Assembly (NCBI GenBank): GCA_964646625.1
Contig: CAZYHC010000016.1
Location: 1-64,000, forward strand
Source of the DNA: DAOULT01 sp964646625
GTDB lineage: Bacteria > Chloroflexota > Anaerolineae > CAZYHC01
Length of the DNA stretch: 64,000 bases
Direction: 5' to 3'
Positions 57,219 to 64,000 of the stretch are shown piece after piece (the stretch's first letter is position 1; each line of letters begins with the position of its first letter). The translations under genes were made by a program, and so were the position numbers. The notes below the pieces were generated by a model, which worked only from the letters and a program-made list of their open reading frames with translations, was not told the DNA's origin and searched no databases.

Positions 57219-59840
57219 ATGGAAAAAAAATTGCATTTAATAAAAGAGACGCCCCTTTTCTCCGAGCTTTCAGAGGAAGAGCATCAGATCATTGCGGAGA
57301 GGATGCGTCGCGAAGAATACGAAAAAGACGACTCGCTTTTCTCCAAAGGGGAACGCAGTCGGGCCCTGTACCTGCTCGAATCTGGATGGGTCAAGCTGGT
57401 GGCGGGGGGCACGGCCGTGGCTACCAACCTGGGGCCGGGCAGTCTGTTGGGCGAAGCGGATATGTTCCTGGGGCGGCCTCGTTCCACGGCAGCTTATGCT
57501 GCTTCTCAGGTGAGCCTCTGGATTCTAACCCAGCGGGACCTCACCGAGTTGATCGCTGACCGTCCTACCCTGGGACTGAAGTTGAGCGCCGCCTTCGGGA
57601 CCAGAATCGATCAACTCCAGGAGTACCTGATCCAGCGGCGGTTGAAGTTGTTGCCCTTCCTGGCTGAACTGCACCGCGAGGCGTTGCTGGCCGTGGCCGA
57701 AAAACTGGAGGTCAAAACCTACCAGGCCGGGGCGGTGATCGTAGAGAGCGACAGGCTGGCCGATACCGTGTTCATTGTCGAAGCGGGCCAGGTCGAGATT
57801 GCCCTCGACTCGGACGTGTGGCAGGTGGAAGCGGGCGGTGTTTTCGGGCAGACCGCGTTGCTCACCACCCAGCCCTACGGTATCACCGCCCGCGCTCTGA
57901 CGGAGGTCATCGTCTGGACGCTGCGCATGGCCGATTTTCGCGAACTGATGATCCGTTATCCTTCCCTCAAGCCTACCATCAGTCGCGGGTTGCAGGCGCC
58001 TCTCGGCCCTGGGGATCGTGCTCAGGCCGTGGAGCGGCTGAGGACCATTCCCCTTTTTGCCGACTCCAGCGCCGAAACCTTGCAGGAAGTGGCCAGTCGT
58101 CTGTTGCTGTGGCACGTCCCTTCCGGGGAATGGATTTTCCACGAAGGCTCTCCCGGCGATGCCATGTATATCATCGGGCTGGGCGAGGTTAAAGTCGTCT
58201 CCGAAACGGCCGGCGAGCACAAGGTATCCCACTATCTGAAAACAGGCGATTGCTTTGGAGAGATGGCCCTTCTGACCGGCAAGAGTCGCACCACCGCGGT
58301 GCGGGCCGTGACCGACGTTGATCTGTGGGTGCTCCACCGTTCCGATTTTGATGACTTGTTGGTGCAGTACCCCTCTATCAGCCAGGGGTTGAGCAAACTG
58401 CTGGGCGAGCGTCTGGCCGAGGGAGAGCAGGCGCCGGCCCCGACGGCAGAAGCGGAAGTGGAAGCGGAGCAGGTGCCCTCTGAACCCGTGCCCGTCGAGC
58501 CGCTCGAAGAGGCAGGCGAGGTGGAAATGGCCGGCCCGCGAGACCAGACCAGGGTGATGACCAGGGCCGTTGAACCGGCGGCGGCCAAATCTCCGCTTCT
58601 CAGAAAAACCTTTGGCCCGGTCAAAGCGCGCGTGGTGCCCAAAGTTGTAGAAACGATCCCGAAGCCGGTCAGAGTGCGGGCCGTGCCCAGAGTCGTGGAG
58701 TCGGAGGCAGAGCTGGCCGAGGAGGAGGAGCGGGAGAAAGTTAAGTCAGGGGCCGGACTGGGGGGCACCGCGGTGTGGTTCGCGGCCCTGAGTGCGGGAG
58801 GCAAGCTGCGTCTTGTGGGCCTGTCCATGCTTTTCATCTGGCTGTGCTGCATCAGCGTGCCGTTCTTGATCATCTACACCGTGCCCAGCACAGGATTGGA
58901 TTTAAATCTGATGACTCTGTTACAAACGGCTACCCCTACTGTCACCCCTGCCCCGACCTTCACCGAGACGCCAGCCACTACCTTGACGCCCACCGAAGCG
59001 CCAACTGCTACCCCGCTGCCCACCGACACGCCATTACCTACGGACACCCCGCCGCCTACCGATACTCCCACCCCTACTTCCGAGCCTGTGGGTATCGTCA
59101 AGGTCGAGACCCTCAGAGTCCGCAGCGGGCCCGGCACCGAGTACGAGGCCGTCGAGACTCTGGAACAGGGCGCGCGGGTGGAGATCCTAGCCCGAAACGA
59201 GGCTGGCGATTGGGTGCGGGTACTGCTGCCCAGCGGCGAGGAAGGTTGGGTGGCCGTAGAACTGCTCGAGACCAAGATGGATATCACCGCCATAGCTATG
59301 GCCGAAGACGTGCCGCCTCCCCCCACCGAGACGCCTACCCCGGAGCCGACGCCTACCCCACAGCCTGCCCCAGAGGAAGAACCGCCCCCCGAAGAAGGGG
59401 AGCAACCCCCCGAAGAAGGGGAACAACCTGCGCCAGAGGGAGAACAACCCGCCGAGGGAGAGGAACAACCTGCCCCCGAGGAGTCGGGCTTGCCCTATCC
59501 TGCTCCCCGGCTGATTTCCCCACCTGATGGGACGATCATTAGCTCCGGCAAAATGGCAGAGGTCGTCTTCGAGTGGGAGGACATGAATCTGGCCGAAGAC
59601 GAATTCTACAATGTTACCATTCATTGGACCTATGGGGACATCGACCATTTCTGGGGCGATGCTATCACGGGGCCCCGGCTAAAGTTGCAGACCCCACACT
59701 GGATATACGGTAAGGCCGACCACGATGCATTCGATTGGTGGGTCACGGTCAGGAAAAAGGAGCGCTTCAACGAGGCCGGTAAACCTGACGGCCCGGCTAT
59801 CAGCCCCGATAGCGAATGGTGGCACTTCAAATGGTACTAG
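57219..59840 (+). CDS. Three cNMP-binding domains, transmembrane helix, SH3b ectodomain protein
   Basis: The 873-residue protein has three tandem cyclic-nucleotide-binding (Crp-like) domains at about 10-130, 140-255 and 275-400. The third keeps the phosphate-binding cassette (FGEMALLTGKSRTTAV). The second lacks the Glu and Arg (FGQTALLTTQPYGITA). A charged linker leads to one transmembrane helix (about 530-555) and a Pro/Thr-rich stalk. An SH3b domain (about 625-690: VETLRVRSGPGTEYEAVETLEQG), a second Pro/Glu-rich stalk and a C-terminal domain of about 110 residues follow. The layout suggests signalling across the membrane to the cell wall. Start: ATG at 57219, with TTG 57183 possible. Confidence 0.87.
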   Translation: MEKKLHLIKETPLFSELSEEEHQIIAERMRREEYEKDDSLFSKGERSRALYLLESGWVKLVAGGTAVATNLGPGSLLGEADMFLGRPRSTAAYAASQVSLWILTQRDLTELIADRPTLGLKLSAAFGTRIDQLQEYLIQRRLKLLPFLAELHREALLAVAEKLEVKTYQAGAVIVESDRLADTVFIVEAGQVEIALDSDVWQVEAGGVFGQTALLTTQPYGITARALTEVIVWTLRMADFRELMIRYPSLKPTISRGLQAPLGPGDRAQAVERLRTIPLFADSSAETLQEVASRLLLWHVPSGEWIFHEGSPGDAMYIIGLGEVKVVSETAGEHKVSHYLKTGDCFGEMALLTGKSRTTAVRAVTDVDLWVLHRSDFDDLLVQYPSISQGLSKLLGERLAEGEQAPAPTAEAEVEAEQVPSEPVPVEPLEEAGEVEMAGPRDQTRVMTRAVEPAAAKSPLLRKTFGPVKARVVPKVVETIPKPVRVRAVPRVVESEAELAEEEEREKVKSGAGLGGTAVWFAALSAGGKLRLVGLSMLFIWLCCISVPFLIIYTVPSTGLDLNLMTLLQTATPTVTPAPTFTETPATTLTPTEAPTATPLPTDTPLPTDTPPPTDTPTPTSEPVGIVKVETLRVRSGPGTEYEAVETLEQGARVEILARNEAGDWVRVLLPSGEEGWVAVELLETKMDITAIAMAEDVPPPPTETPTPEPTPTPQPAPEEEPPPEEGEQPPEEGEQPAPEGEQPAEGEEQPAPEESGLPYPAPRLISPPDGTIISSGKMAEVVFEWEDMNLAEDEFYNVTIHWTYGDIDHFWGDAITGPRLKLQTPHWIYGKADHDAFDWWVTVRKKERFNEAGKPDGPAISPDSEWWHFKWY

Positions 59841-59889
59841 CGCCAGAAGGCGGTTCGAGCTCACCAGCGGGTTTCTTAGGAAAATGGCG

Positions 59890-59918
59890 TTGACAAAGCC
59901 ACAACCCGGTGATATAAT
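59890..59918 (+). promoter_or_regulatory. Consensus promoter of the sugar ABC transporter operon
   Basis: TTGACA, 17 bp and TATAAT match the consensus exactly. It leaves a leader of about 150 nt before the ATG at 60075; in this leader a 20-codon frame (60009-60071) ends in the ribosome-binding site of the next gene. Confidence 0.75.
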
Positions 59919-60074
59919 TTTAATATGAAGTAAGTTTGAGCTTCGAGCTTAGTCTCAGTTTGTGTGATGCAAAGGGAAAGGGGGTGATATATAAAAGTCT
60001 ATTATCGCATGTATACAGTAGATACTAACGGACAAGGATCATTTGATTCTGTAATTGAACAAGGAGGTTAGAAA

Positions 60075-61481
60075 ATGGATAAGGTTAAATCACTTACCGA
60101 GTCCTTCTCCAAAGGCCGGATAAGCCGCAGGGAATTCCTGCGCCGCGCCGCCGTTCTGGGCCTCTCAGCTCCGGCGGCGTTGGCTGCTCTGGAGGGGACC
60201 ACCAAACCGGCGGCAGCTAAGACGTTCGAGGCCCCCTACTTCAAGCCGGAGACTACTATCAAGCTGGCCCACTACTTCGACCCGCTCCAGAGCCCGGCGG
60301 CCCAGGCCAACGTGGACTGGATCGAGCGCGTTATCGCCCAATTTGAAGGGGACAACCCCGATATTAAGGTCGAGCAGGAATACTTCCAGTGGGACCAGAT
60401 CGATAACCGTTCCATCCTGGACTTCGAAGCCGGGGTCAAGCACGACCTCATGTTCGGCTCGCCGCAACTCATGCCCAAGCACTTCGATGTGGGCGATTAC
60501 CTCGACCTGGCTCCTTACCTGGAAACCTGGTCTGAGGAAGAGGTGGCGGACTTCAGTTGGAGCCCGGTCTGGGCCAAGAGCGGCGGTGAGGGAAAGCAGA
60601 TCGCGGTCCCGACCGGGGTGCACACGCGCACCACGGCCTACCGGCGTGATATGTTCGAAGCGGTGGGGCTTGACCCCGATAACCCCCCGGCCACCTGGGA
60701 AGAGTGCCTGGAGGCGGCCAAAGCGCTGACCACGGACGAGGTCTGGGGCCTGGGGATGTACTTCGGCCCTTCGCGGGCCACCATCGAGCTGTATTTCGCC
60801 CCCTTCGTCTGGAACTTCGGCGGGGATCTTTGGGACCCGGAGGAGAAGAAGGCCGTCTTCGCTTCCGAAGCCGGGGTTAAGTCCGCAGAGATTGTCTATG
60901 ACCTGGTCTACACCCACAAGGTTACCCCTGAAAGCGCCATCGGCGGCGAGTACAACTTTGTCATCCTGGAGGAGTTCAACAAGGGGACGCTGGCGATGGC
61001 CTGGGGTTTCGGGAGCTACTGGATCGAGCAGATGGAGGTCAACGGCTTCATCAAGAACTGCTTCCCGGCCAGCGGTGAGTGCGAGGTAGATACCGGCTCG
61101 GTCATGCTCACCCCAACCATCCCGCACGCCCAGTTCACCAACGCCTGGGTGATGGCCATCCACGGCCTCAGCGATTACCCGGATGAAAGCTTCCAGTTGA
61201 TGGAGTACTTCCTCATGCCGGAGAACCTGATCGACTTCCCCGACGCCGGGTTGCCGACCAGGCTCTCCCTGTGGGAGGCTCCGGAGTTCCAGACCTCTTA
61301 CTACCAGACCTGGCTGGAAGCGGCCAAGAACGGCAAGCCCATGCCTTACACCGTCTACTACCCGGAGCTGGCCGATACCTGCGCCGCCTGCCTCCAGGAG
61401 ATTCTGGTGGAGAAAGCCCCGATCGAAGAGACATTGAAGAAGTTCGAGGACGAATGGAATGCCAAGTACGCTGGTAAGTAA
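60075..61481 (+). CDS. Sugar ABC transporter solute-binding protein, Tat-exported
   Basis: This 468-residue family-1 solute-binding protein begins with a Tat signal (GRISRREFLRRAAVLGLSAPAALAAL). The mature domain has VDWIERVIAQFEGDNPDIKVEQEYFQWDQI, GLDPDNPPATWEECLEAAKALT and VMAIHGLSDYPDESFQLMEYFL, as in MalE/UgpB-like proteins. It captures a sugar or glycerol-phosphate-like ligand for the permeases encoded directly downstream. Its 3' end overlaps the first permease gene by 23 bp. Start: ATG after AAGGAGG. Confidence 0.92.
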   Translation: MDKVKSLTESFSKGRISRREFLRRAAVLGLSAPAALAALEGTTKPAAAKTFEAPYFKPETTIKLAHYFDPLQSPAAQANVDWIERVIAQFEGDNPDIKVEQEYFQWDQIDNRSILDFEAGVKHDLMFGSPQLMPKHFDVGDYLDLAPYLETWSEEEVADFSWSPVWAKSGGEGKQIAVPTGVHTRTTAYRRDMFEAVGLDPDNPPATWEECLEAAKALTTDEVWGLGMYFGPSRATIELYFAPFVWNFGGDLWDPEEKKAVFASEAGVKSAEIVYDLVYTHKVTPESAIGGEYNFVILEEFNKGTLAMAWGFGSYWIEQMEVNGFIKNCFPASGECEVDTGSVMLTPTIPHAQFTNAWVMAIHGLSDYPDESFQLMEYFLMPENLIDFPDAGLPTRLSLWEAPEFQTSYYQTWLEAAKNGKPMPYTVYYPELADTCAACLQEILVEKAPIEETLKKFEDEWNAKYAGK

Positions 61482-62391
61482 AAGACAGCTTACCCAGCGA
61501 CAGCAAAAACGCGGGAGCCTGTACCTCTTTCGCAAGTACAGGCTCCCCTACCTGTTTTTGCTGCCGACGGTGTTGTTCTTGGTGCTTTTCCTGGCCTGGC
61601 CGATGTCTTCCATGCTCTATTTTTGTTTGCATAAGACTCCCCTGGGAGAGGCTTCCCAGTGGGTTGGGTCGGGGAACTTCGGGCTGCTGCTTAACGAGGA
61701 GCGCTTTATCAGCAACGTGCTGGCCTCCCTGAAATACCTGGGGGGGGTGTTGGGTCTTTCCGTGCCGGTCGCTTACCTGGCGGCGGTGCTTATCAGCCGC
61801 AAGATGCGCGGGGTGGGAGTCTTCCGCACCTTCTTCTTGCTCCCCTGGATCATCGCCCCGGTGGTGAGTGCCATCCTCTTCCGCACGATGGTGGACCCTG
61901 GTTCCGGCCCTATTCCTCTCTTCCTTAAATGGCTGACCGGCCATCAGTTCCTCTTCCTGGTCAGACCTTACCTGGCGGTGCTGACCATCGTTATTCATAG
62001 CGCCTGGCGTTCTTTCCCCTTTGAGATGCTGCTCATCGCGGCCGGCCTGACGGCCATCCCCGACGAGCTTTACGACGCCGCCAAAGTGGATGGCGCCGGG
62101 GCCTGGGCGCGGTTCCGCCACATCACCTTCCCTCTGACGCGCAATCAGCTTGCTATCGCCGTCCTGCTCATCACCATCTGGACTTTGCAGGATGCCGAAG
62201 GGGCCTATTCCCTCACCCAGGGCGGGCCAGGCTACGCCACCGAAGTCACGGGCGTGCGCCTTTTCAAAGAAGCTTTCATCTACTTTAACATCGGCCTGGC
62301 CTCGGCCATCGGGGTAAGTTTGATTATCCTGAGCGTCTTCTTCGTCTTTCTCTATTTGCGTGTCCTGGGCACGGAGGAGAGGGTCTCATGA
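61459..62391 (+). CDS. Sugar ABC transporter permease (MalF/UgpA-type)
   Basis: The 310-residue inner-membrane permease has six predicted helices, starting FLLPTVLFLVLFLAWPMSSMLYF. The EAA coupling loop reads YDAAKVDGAGAWARFRHITFPLTRNQLAIA. It pairs with the next permease, whose start overlaps its stop (ATGA). No ATPase gene is present, so a shared MsmK-type ATPase elsewhere is inferred. Confidence 0.93.
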   Translation: MPSTLVSKRQLTQRQQKRGSLYLFRKYRLPYLFLLPTVLFLVLFLAWPMSSMLYFCLHKTPLGEASQWVGSGNFGLLLNEERFISNVLASLKYLGGVLGLSVPVAYLAAVLISRKMRGVGVFRTFFLLPWIIAPVVSAILFRTMVDPGSGPIPLFLKWLTGHQFLFLVRPYLAVLTIVIHSAWRSFPFEMLLIAAGLTAIPDELYDAAKVDGAGAWARFRHITFPLTRNQLAIAVLLITIWTLQDAEGAYSLTQGGPGYATEVTGVRLFKEAFIYFNIGLASAIGVSLIILSVFFVFLYLRVLGTEERVS

Positions 62392-63194
62392 GAAAATGGG
62401 GGAACGTCCTGGTTTGGTCAGGCATCTTGTTCATCGCCGTAATAACCTTTTTCCCTATTGGATGGGGGATAAAAACTTCCATCACGGCCCCTCTGGGCAT
62501 TGGGCGGAAAGCTACCGGCATCATCCACTTTGCCAGCTATGGTTATCTCCTGAGTAAGCCGGGCTTTTTGCTCTCCATGCAGAACAGCCTGTTTGTAGCC
62601 CTGGGAGCGATAGCTTTCACCTTGCCGCTGGCTATCCTGGGGGGCTATGCCCTGGCTCGTTTTGAATTCCCTGGCAAGCGGTTCAGCTATCTTTTAATGG
62701 TTCTGCCCTTGCTCCCGGCCATTGCCGTGCTCGTGCCGCTTATCATCTACATGCGCATGGTGGGACTTTATAACACCCTGGGGGCCGTCGTCCTGGCCAA
62801 TGTGGTCTTCAATTTGCCCTTCGCGGTGTGGATGGCGCGGGGCTTTATCCTCTCCATTCCGGTAGAGATCGAAGAGGCCGCGGCGATTGACGGTTGTTCC
62901 CAGGTCAGCATTCTGTGGCGCATCAGTCTGCCCCTGGCCGCCCCAGGGTTGATTGCCATTGGCATTTTTATCTTAATTAACGCCTGGAACAACTATCTCT
63001 ACGCCTTCGCCTTCACCACCTCGACGGAGCTACGCGTCCTGCCGCATACTCTCCTTTCATTCCTGGGGGCCTGGGGCACGAACTACGGGGGCCTGACCGC
63101 CGCCGCCACGATGGCCATGATCCCGCCGGTAGTGCTCTTCCTCGTCTTCCAGAAGTGGTTCATCATGGGCATGTTGGCTGGCAGCGGCAAGTAG
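62388..63194 (+). CDS. Sugar ABC transporter permease (MalG/UgpE-type)
   Basis: This 268-residue permease has about six helices and the MalG-type EAA loop EEAAAIDGCSQVSILWRISLPLAAPGLIAI. GGYALARFEFPGKRFSYLLMVLPLLPAIAVLVPL is also typical. It completes the transporter with the upstream permease and binding protein. An aldo/keto reductase gene follows after 46 bp, suggesting that the imported sugar is oxidised or reduced soon after entry. Confidence 0.93.
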   Translation: MRKWGNVLVWSGILFIAVITFFPIGWGIKTSITAPLGIGRKATGIIHFASYGYLLSKPGFLLSMQNSLFVALGAIAFTLPLAILGGYALARFEFPGKRFSYLLMVLPLLPAIAVLVPLIIYMRMVGLYNTLGAVVLANVVFNLPFAVWMARGFILSIPVEIEEAAAIDGCSQVSILWRISLPLAAPGLIAIGIFILINAWNNYLYAFAFTTSTELRVLPHTLLSFLGAWGTNYGGLTAAATMAMIPPVVLFLVFQKWFIMGMLAGSGK

Positions 63195-63240
63195 CACCAT
63201 CATTACCCGCTCGTTTTACTTAGGTATTAAGGAGGAAATT

Positions 63241-64000
63241 GTGCAGTACAGACTATTGGGAAACACAGGGTTGTTGGTTTCGGAGCTTTGCCTGGGCACG
63301 ATGGTCTTCGGGGAAGAAAGCAAGCGTGGGACGGATGAGGCCACCTCGCAGCGCATGATCCACCGTTTTCTGGACGCCGGGGGCAATTTCGTGGACTGCG
63401 CCAACGTGTATGCCGGCGGCGTTTCCGAGGAGATCACGGGCCGCGCCCTGAAGGGGAAGCGCCAGGAGGTCGTCCTGGCCACCAAGGTCTTTTTCCCCAT
63501 GGGAGAAGGGCCAAACGAGAGAGGTCTTTCCCGCAAGAACATCGTGGAGGCCATCGAGGCCAGTCTGCGTCGCCTGGATACCGATTACATTGACCTCTAC
63601 TACGCCCACTGCTGGGATCTGCTCACCCCCCTGGAGGAAAGCCTGCGGGCCTTCGACGACCTGGTGGCGGCGGGCAAGGTGCACTACATCGGCGTTTCCA
63701 ATTTCCGGGCCTGGCAGATCATGAAAGCCCTGACCATCAGCGATGCTTACGGTTGGGCGCGTTACGTGGCGGCCCAGATGCAATACAGCCTGGTGGTGCG
63801 CTACATCGAACATGAGTTCACCTCGCTCTGTCTGGACCAGGGCATAGGGATCATCCCCTGGGGGCCGTTGGGCGGCGGCTTTCTTTCCGGCAAATATAGC
63901 CCCGGGGATAAGCCAGACTATGGACGCCTGGCTGTGCAGGGTGATGATGGAGAAGAGGCCTGGCATCGCCGAAATAGGGAGCGCAACTGGCGCATCGTCG
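63241..64000 (+). CDS. Aldo/keto reductase, 3'-truncated by window edge
   Basis: The first 253 residues of an aldo/keto reductase are present: MQYRLLGNTGLLVSELCLGTMVFG, FVDCANVYAGG (catalytic Asp and Tyr), VLATKVFFPMG (catalytic Lys) and DLYYAHCWD (catalytic His region). GIGIIPWGPLGGGFLSGKY follows before the edge. Such enzymes reduce aldehydes or sugars with NADPH. The start is a GTG at 63241 after AAGGAGG. It probably belongs to the sugar ABC operon upstream. Confidence 0.92.
   Translation, partial: MQYRLLGNTGLLVSELCLGTMVFGEESKRGTDEATSQRMIHRFLDAGGNFVDCANVYAGGVSEEITGRALKGKRQEVVLATKVFFPMGEGPNERGLSRKNIVEAIEASLRRLDTDYIDLYYAHCWDLLTPLEESLRAFDDLVAAGKVHYIGVSNFRAWQIMKALTISDAYGWARYVAAQMQYSLVVRYIEHEFTSLCLDQGIGIIPWGPLGGGFLSGKYSPGDKPDYGRLAVQGDDGEEAWHRRNRERNWRIV

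Noticed and set aside
60165..61535. Minus-strand 456-codon frame opposite the sugar-binding protein
   Set aside because: It is long only because of G+C-rich third positions; the plus strand encodes a complete solute-binding protein with Tat signal.
1..64000. tRNA, rRNA, CRISPR arrays, insertion sequences or phage genes
   Set aside because: None recognised on either strand; the only structured RNA with clear consensus is the TPP riboswitch.

Overview
The window looks like chromosomal DNA of a mid-to-high G+C, largely anaerobic bacterium, most likely a member of Chloroflexota. That placement is inference: there is no rRNA or tRNA here to anchor it. It rests on the gene mix (DUF3467, type 2 IPP isomerase, aldehyde:ferredoxin oxidoreductase, C_GCAxxG_C_C protein, corrinoid and UroD-type methyl transfer, Tat-exported solute-binding proteins). 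Promoters are ordinary sigma-70 type (TTGACA-N17-TATAAT), and many are visible.

Layout. 1-0.75 kb: 3'-truncated HNH gene. 0.9-7.3 kb (minus): an operon from a nucleotidyltransferase-fold gene through an exported membrane protein with a (CSS)5-CGGCGG tail, a radical SAM/SPASM enzyme and three glycosyltransferases. 7.4-11.9 kb: formimidoyltransferase, a DUF433/DUF5615 toxin-antitoxin pair, pentapeptide-repeat protein, pgk, DUF3467 and ssb. 12-16 kb (minus): a thiamin salvage operon (TPP riboswitch, terminator, thiN, thiamine-binding protein, ThiXYZ-type transporter). 16-20 kb: dCache-HAMP-STAS sensor, orphan lipoprotein solute-binding protein, degenerate PP2C. 20.5-32.6 kb: thiI, a tandem duplicated exported protein, MDR dehydrogenase, FG-GAP protein, Sir2, endonuclease V, ArsR regulator, CDP-alcohol transferase, an ABC exporter interrupted by a toxin-antitoxin pair, and an MBL hydrolase. 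32.7-34.9 kb: polyprenyl synthase and IPP isomerase.

34.9-55.7 kb is an accessory catabolic region. A GntR regulator and a corrinoid protein diverge from DUF1638, a methyltetrahydrofolate-methyltransferase remnant, a second corrinoid protein and a UroD-family methyltransferase. These are followed by a LivKHMGF-type importer, aryl-alcohol-type dehydrogenase, tungsten-type aldehyde oxidoreductase with a MoaD-like protein, a PAS-STAS sensor, a C_GCAxxG_C_C protein, two FAD (PCMH-type) oxidases flanking a CCG Fe-S protein, a CoA-acylating-type aldehyde dehydrogenase and a ferritin-like protein. The two promoters driving the plus-strand half share a near-identical 29-bp core, suggesting one regulon. 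The parsimonious reading is uptake and anaerobic oxidation of a small, possibly methylated or methoxylated aromatic or alcohol substrate, with methyl groups passed to corrinoid proteins.

55.7-64 kb returns to ordinary genes: plsX, a three-domain cNMP-binding membrane protein with an SH3b ectodomain, and a sugar ABC transporter followed by a truncated aldo/keto reductase.

Best candidates for something new are the Cys-tail/radical SAM operon (4.6-7.3 kb) and the corrinoid/flavin-Fe-S catabolic region (34.9-55.7 kb).
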